DNA of 64,000 nt, taken from positions 3,162,001-3,226,000 of the forward strand of contig NZ_CP070969.1 in NCBI RefSeq assembly GCF_017086365.1, in the 5' to 3' direction. The notes under the pieces were generated by a model that saw only the letters and a program-made list of their open reading frames with translations, did no database searches and was not told the DNA's origin. Source of the DNA: Paenibacillus tianjinensis. Lineage in GTDB: Bacteria; Bacillota; Bacilli; Paenibacillales; Paenibacillaceae. The first letter of the stretch is position 1. Each line of letters opens with the position of its first letter. Positions 1 to 7,614 of this stretch are shown here, in pieces. Position numbers and translations under genes: made by a program.

Positions 1-1
1 A

Positions 2-166
2 TGTGGTGTAGATATGATGATTGATTCTATAGAAGAAGCAGCGAACGATACCAATTACAGCATAATTGAACTAAACTTCAATCCAGCAATTCACATTCAC
101 TGTTACCCATATATCGGGAAGAATAGAAAGGCAGATGAAAAAATTCTGGATCTATTGTTCTGTTAG
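2..166 (+). CDS. C-terminal end of an ATP-grasp ligase (partial)
   Basis: This reading frame is open from the window edge and ends at a TAG. Its 54 residues contain the motif IIELNFNPAIHIHCYP, which resembles the last ATP-grasp strand of glutathione or cyanophycin synthetase-like enzymes, where the Glu and Asn bind Mg-ATP. The rest of the gene is outside the window, so the substrate cannot be named and it cannot be told whether the gene is intact. The next 180 bases before the GNAT remnant hold only a terminator. Confidence 0.5.
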   Translation, partial: CGVDMMIDSIEEAANDTNYSIIELNFNPAIHIHCYPYIGKNRKADEKILDLLFC

Positions 167-298
167 TTAAATACTTTCGAAGAGATATATCTTGCTCTAA
201 CCTTCCTGATGTTTATAGGGACTGTATTATCGGTAACGTACATGATCCTTAAACGGATCCAGTGTCCGATTACCTAAAATATCCAGTACTTGTAATAT

Positions 299-340
299 AA
301 AAAAACGTGGAAAGAATCGGTTTCCTCCACGTTTTTTTTT
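299..340. terminator. Rho-independent terminator
   Basis: The sequence has an A-run, the stem CGTGGA/TCCACG and a run of nine T. The A/T symmetry would let it work in both directions. It lies between the ATP-grasp tail and the decayed GNAT gene that runs towards it. Confidence 0.75.
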
Positions 341-344
341 CAAT

Positions 345-465
345 TTAAAGCAGTTTCTCCATAATCATCACATCAATGAATTCCCCATCCATAATACCTT
401 CCTTCTCAAAAACACCAACCTGCCGGTATCCCATTTTCTGATATAATCCTATACCTTGCTGCGAA
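345..465 (-). pseudogene. GNAT acetyltransferase, C-terminal remnant
   Basis: Read on the minus strand this encodes GIGLYQKMGYRQVGVFEKEG, then a short tail ending in MIMEKLL and a TAA stop. That is the typical last part of a GNAT N-acetyltransferase (strands beta5 to beta7: the LYxKxGF motif followed by VGVF). Everything upstream of the motif is missing, because the DNA changes at about 455-470 into an oppositely oriented pstB piece. It is therefore a broken gene. Boundaries are approximate. Confidence 0.65.
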
Positions 466-641
466 CCATTAATCGAATGAATGACCAAATTCAGGATATG
501 AGAGTGGAAGGGGATATTCAGATTTCAGGGTACTCCATATATGAAAAAGGGATACGAACAGAAATGCTGCGTAAGCGTGTGGGCATGGTGTTCCAATTGC
601 CGAACCCGTTCCCCATGTCGATTTATGATAATATTGCCTAT
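456..641 (+). pseudogene. pstB: pstB (phosphate ABC transporter ATPase) internal fragment
   Basis: The frame contains LRTINRMNDQ, LRKRVGMVFQ and PNPFPMSIYDNIAYGPR. The last two are the Q-loop region of phosphate-importer ATPase PstB (known form VGMVFQxPNPFPMSIYDNVAYGPR). The Walker A region upstream and the signature and Walker B regions downstream are missing, and after the GPR codons the frame runs into unrelated residues. It is an internal fragment with no pst genes nearby, so it probably arrived by illegitimate recombination. Confidence 0.8.
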
Positions 642-742
642 GGCCCCCGGTTTCCTTTTGCTATCTTCATAACTTCTTCACAAGCTGCAAATTGGTTCTT
701 CATAACTCTCTTATATAGTGTAACTATAAGGAGGAGATACAA

Positions 743-1006
743 ATGAAGAAACTTTGGATTGGATTATCGGCATTGGTACTGGTTATGGGGATTGGCACCG
801 CTGGCGCTTACGCTGCAACAGCAAACAATGATAAGAACAACAGCGGCTTTTTCGAAAAAATGCTGCCCTTTGCCAAACAAATGCACCCCAACCTGTCAGA
901 GGAACAAATCAAGCAAATGCATGAAAATTGCAGTACATCAAGCGGGAATGGAATGTCAGGAATGATGCAAAATTCCCAATATCGCAGGGGTATGATGAAC
1001 TTCTAA
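743..1006 (+). CDS. Small secreted Met/His-rich protein
   Basis: This 87-residue protein begins with a clear signal peptide (MKK, a hydrophobic run to about residue 22, then AYAA). The mature part contains MHPNLSEEQIKQMHENC and ends in a Met/Gly/Asn-rich tail with several MM pairs. Such His-Met-Cys patterns suggest metal binding in the envelope, but that is inference. The start is supported by AAGGAGGAG nine bases upstream. It has its own terminator at 1025-1057 and precedes a two-component system with a Met-rich SHOCT protein, so a shared role in envelope or metal stress is plausible. Confidence 0.75.
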   Translation: MKKLWIGLSALVLVMGIGTAGAYAATANNDKNNSGFFEKMLPFAKQMHPNLSEEQIKQMHENCSTSSGNGMSGMMQNSQYRRGMMNF

Positions 1007-1024
1007 TCCGATCATGATAAGATA

Positions 1025-1057
1025 AGACCTCATAGAAATGAGGTCTGTCTCATTTTT
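1025..1057 (+). terminator. Hairpin terminator after the small secreted gene
   Basis: The perfect 9-bp stem AGACCTCAT/ATGAGGTCT with a 4-base loop is followed, after GTCTCA, by five T. The spacing to the T-run is slightly long, so termination may be partial and allow some transcription into the response regulator. Confidence 0.6.
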
Positions 1058-1073
1058 AACAACAAAGTTGGTG

Positions 1074-1781
1074 ATGAAGTTCGTGAAAATTTTAGTGGTG
1101 GATGATGAAGAGAATATCCTGCAGGTCATTAAGGCTTATTTGGAAAAGAATAATTATATTGTGTACGAAGCCGATACAGGAATAGGCGCGATTCATCTAT
1201 TTGAAACCTTACAGCCCGATCTGATCATACTGGATTTGATGCTTCCGGATATGACCGGAGAGGAAGTATGCAGAATGGTACGTAAATCATCGAACGTTCC
1301 GATTCTCATGCTGACTGCAAAAAGCAGTGAGGACGATATGGTAAATGGTCTCATGATTGGGGCCGATGATTATATAACCAAACCATTCAGCCCAAGAGAG
1401 CTGCTCGCTCGGGTGATTAGTCTTTTAAGAAGAACCAATCAGCGGGAACAAGGGAATATATCACTGCTGTCATATGCCCAAGGCTGTTTAACAATAGATT
1501 TGGAACGTTATGAGGTGAGAATTCACGAGGAACCCGTATCCCTCATCCCTATGGAGTTTAAGCTGCTGGAAATTTTAGCGAAGCATCCGAAGAGAGTGTT
1601 CTCACGACTAGAGCTGGTTAACCTTACCCAAGGTGATACCTATGAAGGATTCGAGCGAACCATCGATGTTCATATCAAGAATATTAGACAAAAAATTGGC
1701 GATGATCCAAAACACCCTGTTTTTATTGGTACAGTGTTTGGAGTGGGGTATAAATTCTTGGTGAGTTCGGATGATAAATAG
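1074..1781 (+). CDS. OmpR/PhoB-family response regulator
   Basis: This is a DNA-binding response regulator of 235 residues. The receiver domain (1-120) has the acidic pair in VVDDEEN, the phosphoacceptor Asp in LIILDLMLPD and the conserved Lys in TKPFSP. The C-terminal winged helix (about 140-235) shows the PMEFKLLEIL and RTIDVHIKNIRQKIG motifs of the PhoB family. The ATG at 1074 (MKFVKILVV) fits the family length; in-frame codons upstream add 12 residues that do not match a receiver start. It overlaps the kinase gene by 11 bases, so the two are co-translated. Confidence 0.9.
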   Translation: MKFVKILVVDDEENILQVIKAYLEKNNYIVYEADTGIGAIHLFETLQPDLIILDLMLPDMTGEEVCRMVRKSSNVPILMLTAKSSEDDMVNGLMIGADDYITKPFSPRELLARVISLLRRTNQREQGNISLLSYAQGCLTIDLERYEVRIHEEPVSLIPMEFKLLEILAKHPKRVFSRLELVNLTQGDTYEGFERTIDVHIKNIRQKIGDDPKHPVFIGTVFGVGYKFLVSSDDK

Positions 1782-3123
1782 AGGCGGATTGAGCAGAAAG
1801 CTTCTTATATCCCATGCCGGTGTAGCACTTGCTGCGCTTCTGTCTATTGTTCTGCTTGTCAACTTAGAAATGAACGTTTCGTTCAACCAATATCAGAAAA
1901 ACCAGCAGCAGGTGGAAATACAAAGTTTACTGGACGATCTAAAAGACGCTTATCATGAGTCTACCGGCCAATGGAATACAAACGTATGGATGATCATTTC
2001 GCACCAGGCGATGGTAAGTGACTATATCGTTCGTGTATATGACAAAGACCACCAATTGATTTGGGACACTAGCCAAATGGGGATGCAAAGACAAGTTGAT
2101 TCCAAGCCTCTACAAAACACCATTACCAAAACAATCGTAAAAGGCAATCAGCAGGTCGGGACATTGGAATTTCAACCAGTGAACGAAACATCTCAAAGCC
2201 TAAATCAGCAGTTTCTGCGAATGTTTAATACATTGTTATGGGCCGCAATGATTCTTGTTATTGCCGGGACGTATCTGTTTAGCGGGTATATGGCTAAAAG
2301 CATTAGCCAGCCTCTTTTAGAGATCAAAGATATCGCTTCACGAATGAGGGAGGGAGATCTCACTTCCCGGGTTGTAGTTATCAATCAAAATACAGAGATC
2401 GATGACGTGGGGCATGCGCTCAATCATTTGGCTGACGGGTTGGAGAAGCAAGATCAGTTAAGGAAATCACTGACTGCTGATGTGGCGCATGAGCTGCGAA
2501 CGCCCTTGACTACGATACAAAGTCATTTGGAAGCTTTTCAGGATGGCATTTGGGAACCGACACCGGATAAACTACAAGTGTGCCATGATCAAGTCCTGCG
2601 ACTGGTCCGGCTCATCAGTGATTTGGAAAATCTGGCTGCCGTAGAGAATCCAATGGTTCAGCTGAAGACGGAGATCGTATCTCTTAACGATATTGTAGAG
2701 AAGTCGTTAAATACAGTATCCAGCCAGTTTAGGGATAAAGGACTTTCAGGTGACCTGATAAGTACAAATGACGTTTGGATCACAGGGGACCGTTCGCGGC
2801 TCGTTCAGGTATTCGTAAATCTGATAAGCAATGCATTCAAATATACGAGTTCAGGAAGTATTCATATTGAAGTGTTAAAAGAGAAAACAGAGGGTGTAGT
2901 CATCGTATCCGATACCGGAATGGGAATACCTGAAGATGAACTTCCCTATATCTTTGAACGTTTTTACCGCGGAGAGAAATCAAGGAACCGGAAGACTGGC
3001 GGAGCCGGAATCGGACTTGCCGTTGTACAAGCGATTGTGAAGGCTCATGCCGGATCTATACATGTTGAAAGTGAGATCAATAACGGGACAACTGTCCGAG
3101 TCCGTCTTCCATTAATTCGATGA
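1771..3123 (+). CDS. Sensor histidine kinase
   Basis: This is a membrane histidine kinase of 450 residues and the partner of the regulator just upstream. It has a transmembrane segment at about 10-30, an extracytoplasmic sensor of about 115 residues, a second membrane segment at about 148-170, HAMP to about 225, HisKA with the phosphorylated His in ADVAHELRTP (about residue 240), and HATPase motifs NLISNAFKY, DTGMGIP and GAGIGLAVV. The signal is not evident from the sequence. The start ATG lies inside the regulator's end. The stop overlaps the region of the next gene's ribosome site. Confidence 0.9.
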   Translation: MINRGGLSRKLLISHAGVALAALLSIVLLVNLEMNVSFNQYQKNQQQVEIQSLLDDLKDAYHESTGQWNTNVWMIISHQAMVSDYIVRVYDKDHQLIWDTSQMGMQRQVDSKPLQNTITKTIVKGNQQVGTLEFQPVNETSQSLNQQFLRMFNTLLWAAMILVIAGTYLFSGYMAKSISQPLLEIKDIASRMREGDLTSRVVVINQNTEIDDVGHALNHLADGLEKQDQLRKSLTADVAHELRTPLTTIQSHLEAFQDGIWEPTPDKLQVCHDQVLRLVRLISDLENLAAVENPMVQLKTEIVSLNDIVEKSLNTVSSQFRDKGLSGDLISTNDVWITGDRSRLVQVFVNLISNAFKYTSSGSIHIEVLKEKTEGVVIVSDTGMGIPEDELPYIFERFYRGEKSRNRKTGGAGIGLAVVQAIVKAHAGSIHVESEINNGTTVRVRLPLIR

Positions 3124-3137
3124 AAGGAAGATACAAA

Positions 3138-3356
3138 ATGATGATGGGGTATGGTTTTGGCTTCGGTATGTTTGGATTGGTCATCAATTTTCTGTTGATC
3201 TTGGGTGTAATCTATTTGGTGATAAAATGGGTTAGGGGAGATGGAAATTCACGATTTATTGACAATACTCCTGAGAGAATCTTGGATGAACGCTTTGCAA
3301 GAGGTGAAATCACGCAGGAAGAATATTACCGGATGAAGAGCATTTTGCGGGATTGA
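3138..3356 (+). CDS. SHOCT-domain small membrane protein
   Basis: This protein has about 72 residues. It starts with a Met/Gly/Phe-rich stretch (MMMGYGFGFGMFG), has one membrane segment (about 12-33) and ends in a SHOCT domain (ERILDERFARGEITQEEYY). SHOCT tails are thought to mediate oligomerisation. I prefer the ATG at 3138 because GAAAGGAAG lies at the right distance; an ATG at 3120 overlapping the kinase stop would add six residues. It is the last gene of the operon, followed by a terminator at 3389. Confidence 0.8.
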   Translation: MMMGYGFGFGMFGLVINFLLILGVIYLVIKWVRGDGNSRFIDNTPERILDERFARGEITQEEYYRMKSILRD

Positions 3357-3388
3357 AAACCTTAATGGAGATATGGCAAAAGAACAAG

Positions 3389-3420
3389 GAGCCCTTCACT
3401 CTGTGAACGGCTCTTTTGTT
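3389..3420 (+). terminator. Rho-independent terminator
   Basis: The stem GAGCCcTTCAC/GTGAAcGGCTC has a 3-base loop and is followed by TTTTGTT. It closes the two-component/SHOCT operon. Confidence 0.85.
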
Positions 3421-3523
3421 ATTTATGATTCTAGCTTGCCTTATTTAATACCTCATTTGATTCATCCCCCTCCTGGTTGTTTATAATTCTAAAAAGATCA
3501 TCTTTTGAGGAGACGAGAAATAT

Positions 3524-3745
3524 TTGCTCAGAAAGAATCTTATCCATCAAGCAATTCTAAACCGGATGCCTGTAAATATTCATTTGATCAGCGGTGAAAC
3601 GTATTGTGTTGTATGTATGGATTATGAGAAGCCTGAAATGTTTATCATCATTACGGGGACAGCATCCGTAGCTGTTTTTTATTGGGCCATTAAGCGTGTT
3701 ACATTTACAAATAAGATCGAACAGACGGAAAGGAGCTGTACTTAA
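3524..3745 (+). CDS. Small protein with Hfq/Sm-like pattern (tentative)
   Basis: This ORF encodes 73 residues from a TTG start, with GAGGAG about eleven bases upstream, and ends just before a very strong terminator. The sequence has a helix-like start (LIHQAILNRM) followed by VNIHLISGETY, MFIIITG and YWAIKRVTF. This order of short helix, beta strand with SG turn, hydrophobic strands and AI-x-x-V end resembles the Sm fold of Hfq (for example VSIYLVNG ... YKHAISTVVP). The classical Sm2 motif is not exact. It could also be an unrelated small beta protein. No neighbour shares its operon. Confidence 0.4.
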   Translation: MLRKNLIHQAILNRMPVNIHLISGETYCVVCMDYEKPEMFIIITGTASVAVFYWAIKRVTFTNKIEQTERSCT

Positions 3746-3793
3746 TCAGATTGTCTCAATTCAGCGTATCTATTTAATCTTTAAAGCATATCA

Positions 3794-3837
3794 CAAAGAA
3801 AGAATCTGCTACAGAAGTGGCAGATTCTTTCTTTGTA
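3794..3837. terminator. Strong bidirectional terminator
   Basis: A perfect 16-bp stem, CAAAGAAAGAATCTGC with its complement, encloses a 10-base loop. A-rich and T-rich arms allow use by both the small Sm-like gene (+) and the CoADR-rhodanese-TusA gene (-) that converge here. Confidence 0.9.
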
Positions 3838-3860
3838 AATGATTCTTTTTAAGTCGTCTG

Positions 3861-5816
3861 CTAGGACTTACTTATGCTCGCATCATTGATGTTTCCTTTG
3901 CGGAGGTAAGCTTCGATGGTACCGTCGGCAAGCTTCGTCAACTGAACAAGACTGTTGCGGGACAGCTTTGCCCATGACTTGATATCTTCGAAAAATCCTT
4001 GGTCAGAAGCTGTTACCTTTAAGAGTTGCCCGTCTTGCAGTCGGTCGATACTCTTTTTTACTTGAACGATCGGACCTGGACAGCAAAGGCCACAGGCGTC
4101 AATGACTGCATCAGCATTCAAATTGTCAGCTACAGATAATTTTTCATTTGAAGCCGTATTTTTATTTTGCGGAACATATTTGCTGATCTGATATGTTTTG
4201 TAACCACCTGTCAGATTCTTCACATTGAAACCCTTTTGTAATAAGATCCGGGAAGCAGTGTAGCCTCTCAAGCCAACCTGGCAATAGACCCATATTTCCT
4301 TGCTGGGATCAAGTTCATCCAGACGATTACGCAGCTCGTCGACAGGAAGGTTTATAGAACCCTCAATATGTCCGTTCGCATGCTCAAGTTCGCTTCGAAC
4401 ATCCACCAACATGGTACTGTCCAAATTCCGGCCGGCCAAATCCCCTGGTACAAATACTTCAGTCATTCCATTAATTACATTCTCAGCCGTGTAACCGGCC
4501 ATGTTAACCGGATCTTTGGCTGAGGAATATGGGGGAGCATAAGAGAGCTCCAGTTCAGTTAAATCCGTAACCGTACCCTTAAAGCGGATCACAGTGGCAA
4601 TATCGTCGATTCGTTTATCCACCCCGTCATAACCAACAGCTTGTGCACCCAAAACTTTGCCATCCTCGTTAAAAAGAAGTTTTAAGGATAGCGGAGTGGC
4701 TCCTGGATAATAGGAAGCATGGGAGTTTGGATGTACATAGACAACACGATACGGGATGCCGAGCCGCTGCAAAGTTTTCTCGTTATTCCCGGTGGATGCA
4801 CCAGTCAGACCGAAGACCTTAATAATGGATGTGCCTTGGGTCCCTTTATAAGTGGTACCTAATCCGCTGACATTGTCCGCAGCAATGCGTCCTTGTTTAT
4901 TGGCAGGTCCTGCCAATGGAACGGCTGCCTTATGTCCGTTAACAAAATCCACGATCTCAACAGCATCTCCTACTGCGTAAACATCATTTAGATTCGTTTC
5001 CATTCTTTCGTTAACCAAAATATGCCCTCTAGGTCCGAATTCAAGGCCGCTATCTTTCAGGAAAGACGTATCCGGCGCAACACCGATGGCCAGCAGGACT
5101 ATCTCGCTTCGTAGAACCGTACCGCTTGCAAGATGGACCTGTATTTGCTCTCCAGACTCCTCGAAGCTCTGCACCATGTCGGAGAAAATTAGATTTACTC
5201 CATGATCTTCCAGCTCTTTGGACAATATGGCTGACATTTCGGAATCGAAGGGAGCCAACAGTTGAGGGCCAGCCTCGATTAGTGTTACTTCTAACCCGGC
5301 TTCCTTCAGATTTTCCGCCATTTCTACTCCGATAAATCCGCCGCCGATTACCACTGCTGAACGTGTTCCTTCTTCACTAACCTTAGTTTTGATTTTGTCT
5401 GTATCGGGAATGTTCCGTAATGTGTGAATTTTGGAACTCTCTATCCCGGGCAGAGAAGGTCGGATTGGTTTTGCACCTGGTGACAGAATCAGAGCATCAT
5501 AGTTCTCCTCGTAAGAGCCTCGTTCTTTACTTTGTACAATAACTTTCTTACCAACAGGGTCAATAGAGATCACTTCACTCTGGATGCGAACATCAATATT
5601 GAAGCGCTTATGCATGGCTTCAGGCGTTTGTACTAGCAATTTGGAACGATCCTGTATAGAACCTCCAATATAGTAGGGAAGACCGCAGTTGGCAAAAGAA
5701 ATATACGGGTCCCGTTCAAACATTACAATATGTGCTTCTTCATCCAATCTGCGCAAACGAGCTGCCGCTGAAGCGCCTCCTGCTACTCCGCCTACGATCA
5801 ATACTTTTTTATTCAT
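3861..5816 (-). CDS. CoA-disulfide-reductase-like flavoprotein with rhodanese and TusA domains
   Basis: This is a 651-residue three-part enzyme. Residues 1-450 form a pyridine-nucleotide-disulfide oxidoreductase with the FAD motif VLIVGGVAGGASAA, the single redox Cys44 in SFANCGLPYY, an NAD motif near residue 155 (VVIGGGFIGVEMAE) and the FAD motif VYAVGDA. This matches CoA-disulfide/CoA-persulfide reductases. Residues about 465-555 are a rhodanese domain with the loop WVYCQVGLRGY (Cys near 512). Residues about 570-645 are a TusA domain with ACGLCCPGPI. The fusion implies that sulfane sulfur passes between CoA or glutathione-like thiols, rhodanese and TusA on one chain. The gene lies 2 bases after the ArsR regulator and is probably repressed by it. 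Confidence 0.93.
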   Translation of the reverse strand: MNKKVLIVGGVAGGASAAARLRRLDEEAHIVMFERDPYISFANCGLPYYIGGSIQDRSKLLVQTPEAMHKRFNIDVRIQSEVISIDPVGKKVIVQSKERGSYEENYDALILSPGAKPIRPSLPGIESSKIHTLRNIPDTDKIKTKVSEEGTRSAVVIGGGFIGVEMAENLKEAGLEVTLIEAGPQLLAPFDSEMSAILSKELEDHGVNLIFSDMVQSFEESGEQIQVHLASGTVLRSEIVLLAIGVAPDTSFLKDSGLEFGPRGHILVNERMETNLNDVYAVGDAVEIVDFVNGHKAAVPLAGPANKQGRIAADNVSGLGTTYKGTQGTSIIKVFGLTGASTGNNEKTLQRLGIPYRVVYVHPNSHASYYPGATPLSLKLLFNEDGKVLGAQAVGYDGVDKRIDDIATVIRFKGTVTDLTELELSYAPPYSSAKDPVNMAGYTAENVINGMTEVFVPGDLAGRNLDSTMLVDVRSELEHANGHIEGSINLPVDELRNRLDELDPSKEIWVYCQVGLRGYTASRILLQKGFNVKNLTGGYKTYQISKYVPQNKNTASNEKLSVADNLNADAVIDACGLCCPGPIVQVKKSIDRLQDGQLLKVTASDQGFFEDIKSWAKLSRNSLVQLTKLADGTIEAYLRKGNINDASISKS

Positions 5817-5818
5817 GT

Positions 5819-6100
5819 TTATTCTCCTCCTAATATTTGTATCAGATGTTTTATTCTTTCGTCTTTAACGGAATAAATGATCTTCAGTCCATTTTTCTCT
5901 GTCTCCACAATACCTAAAGATCTAAGCTTCTGGAGATGTTGGGAAACTGTTGATTGTGGAAGTTCCAAACATTCCTGCATGTAGGTCACATTGCAACTTC
6001 CATTATCGATGATTCCTTTTACAATACATAATCTAACCGGATGGGCTAGGGCCTTTAATAATTCAGCCGCCTGAGCATAGGCTTCAAATTGTTTTTCCAT
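5819..6100 (-). CDS. ArsR-family (SmtB) repressor, likely persulfide/thiol sensor
   Basis: This winged-helix regulator of about 93 residues has the ArsR recognition region LELPQSTVSQHLQKLRSLGI and wing EKNGLKIIYSV. Cys25 (RLCIV), Cys36 (GSCNV) and Cys44 (QECLE) lie in and before the DNA-binding helices. Thiol-switch ArsR proteins such as BigR/SqrR sense persulfides with a Cys pair, but their second Cys is near the C-terminus, so the pair here would differ. I start at ATG 6100 because GAGGTGA lies upstream; a GTG at 6115 is embedded in that site. It heads the operon with the flavoprotein and faces a palindromic operator at 6135. Confidence 0.87.
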   Translation of the reverse strand: MEKQFEAYAQAAELLKALAHPVRLCIVKGIIDNGSCNVTYMQECLELPQSTVSQHLQKLRSLGIVETEKNGLKIIYSVKDERIKHLIQILGGE

Positions 6101-6134
6101 TGACTGAGAGATCACCTCGATTCATTAAAACGTT

Positions 6135-6154
6135 ATATCGTAATATTATGATAT
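6135..6154 (-). promoter_or_regulatory. Palindromic ArsR-type operator
   Basis: ATATCGTAATATTATGATAT is an almost perfect 20-bp inverted repeat (one mismatched pair) 35 bases upstream of the ArsR start. AT-rich dyads of this shape are typical ArsR-family operators, so autoregulation is likely. No second copy was noticed elsewhere in the window. Confidence 0.65.
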
Positions 6155-6321
6155 AGAGATATAAAATACAATCCATCCATTGTGTCGAATATATGGCAGG
6201 TTGTGTGCATGGGTCAAAGTAGTTAATTTTCTAATCCATTGCTTCATCTATGAGCAAGATTATTCGTGTTTCTATTCTGCATTATCCAAATTAATAAAAA
6301 ATCAGTTGCTTACAAACACTA

Positions 6322-6378
6322 TTGACAAACGAGTTTATCACATTTATGATAAGTCCACACCAATACCCATACGGGTAT
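6322..6378 (+). promoter_or_regulatory. Sigma-A promoter with CstR-type operator (site 1)
   Basis: TTGACA (6322-6327), a 17-base spacer and TATGAT (6345-6350) form a near-consensus promoter. The operator ATACCCATACGGGTAT (6363-6378) covers the expected transcription start. It precedes the truncated TusA gene. Confidence 0.85.
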
Positions 6379-6420
6379 ATTTAATAGTTGAATTACTTCA
6401 AGGAAGTACTAAAATTGCCA

Positions 6421-6657
6421 ATGATTAAAGCAGATCAATCACTGGATTGCAAAGGACTGGCATGTCCAATGCCAATCATGAAAACAAAAAAAGCGATGGA
6501 CCAACTTGAAGCGGGTCAGGTCCAAAGTTTAAATATTTCATCTTTGAAAAAGTTCTTCTTACGAAACGGACATTATACATATATAAATGCTCCGCCTATT
6601 ATGCTAGGTGGTAGGACGAAGTACCATTCCTGGTTCAATTCATGTCCTTACTCATAG
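6421..6657 (+). pseudogene. Truncated tusA-like gene
   Basis: The ORF starts well (ATG, AAGGAAG upstream) with the TusA motif LDCKGLACPMPIMKTKKAM, almost identical to the N-terminus of the fusion gene at 7615. After EAGQVQ the homology stops and about 45 unrelated residues follow to a stop. The beta-strand and helix that complete TusA (for example VQATDKGSLADIQGWAK) are missing. The 30-residue TusA head looks like a duplication scar that kept the CstR-controlled promoter. A product would probably be unfolded. Confidence 0.8.
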
Positions 6658-6672
6658 CATGATGCTGACAGT

Positions 6673-7170
6673 TCATAAATTGCTAAGCATCAACTGAAAC
6701 ATTGAAGCGTGAGGCTGCTCGTCATGCATGGCATGCATAAAATGCATTTGAATCGGGCGATCGGTAGCTCTGTAGGCAATGTCTTGGTAGAACGCGGCCG
6801 CTTCTAATTCATCCTGAATTGCAGTTCTGACACCTTCTTGGAACGTCCTTGGCATTTTACCGGCGGGGATTTGCGGCGGTTGTCCTCCCAGTCAGCTCAG
6901 TATCATGGTGAACCAACGATAATGCTTAGCTTCGTCCCTTTGAATATGCAGAATGGTCTGTTTGGTCTGTTCATTCGGTGCTAATTCGGCCAGCTTTTCA
7001 TAAAACCAATAGGCATGTGCCTCCCCGATAATGGCTTTGGAGATATCAGGAATAAGAATTGTATTTCTAAAAGCCATTCCTCCATGCATGCCCATTTCTC
7101 CGCCCATACCTCCTTGCCCCATTTGTCCCCCCATAGCTCTAAATCCATCTTGATAACCCATCTGATACAT
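6673..7170 (-). pseudogene. Ferritin-like protein gene interrupted by one in-frame stop
   Basis: Two minus-strand pieces lie in the same frame and are split by a single TGA at 6892-6894. The first has a Met/Gly-rich N-terminus, then DISKAIIGEAHAYWFYEKLA and QRDEAKHYRWF; the second has GVRTAIQDELEAAAFYQDIA and HAMHDEQPHASMFQ. These E-x-x-Y/H repeats and D/E-E-x-x-H motifs are the two helix pairs of a di-iron ferritin-like (rubrerythrin-type) fold. The start at 7170 sits 8 bases after GGAGG. A recent nonsense mutation or a sequencing error would both explain the picture; read-through would restore the full protein. Confidence 0.75.
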
Positions 7171-7279
7171 CAGCATTTCCTCCAGATCGTTAGTATAATG
7201 TAACGTATGCCGTGCCCATTTTATTTGAGTCTATTTACGTTGAAATTTACTAAAACCATGGAGGAATTGTAAGTAGATC

Positions 7280-7319
7280 GAGAATGTCGTCGCTTAATAA
7301 GATGCGCATTCTCTTTTTT
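7280..7319 (+). terminator. Rho-independent terminator
   Basis: The stem GAGAATG/CATTCTC, with further pairing inside, is followed by six T. It insulates the CstR-controlled promoter at 7435 from upstream transcription. No intact plus-strand gene precedes it, which fits loss of a gene here. Confidence 0.65.
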
Positions 7320-7434
7320 ATTTAGAAAATCTATAAAGAAAGTGAATGAGCTATATAAACAGAATGTCCACATAGAGTTTTAGTTTCTGGAGACCAAAGG
7401 AAAATTTTATTATCCGTATAAGCTCGAACAGATG

Positions 7435-7477
7435 TTGACAATAAACACTCAAGATCGTAGTATACTAATACGGGTAT
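7435..7477 (+). promoter_or_regulatory. Promoter with CstR-type operator (site 2)
   Basis: TTGACA (7435-7440) is followed after 17 bases by TAGTAT (7458-7463). The operator ATACTAATACGGGTAT (7462-7477) overlaps the -10 region; its right half matches the consensus and its left half is degenerate. It drives the tusA-rhodanese/dsrE/dioxygenase/tusA operon. Confidence 0.75.
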
Positions 7478-7614
7478 CGGTATTGTGATAAAAATCATAT
7501 CATTACCGCGCATTCGTTGTTTTAAAAGTCGAAAGTTATCATCCGGTTTAGGACAGACTAACCGTGACTGCACTTAAATGTGTATCTATAACCCAATACA
7601 AGGAGGATCCTACA

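Noticed and set aside
6180..6428. Plus-strand ORF of 82 codons before the tusA relic
   Set aside because: No ribosome site, unusual composition, and it runs through the promoter and operator of the next gene.
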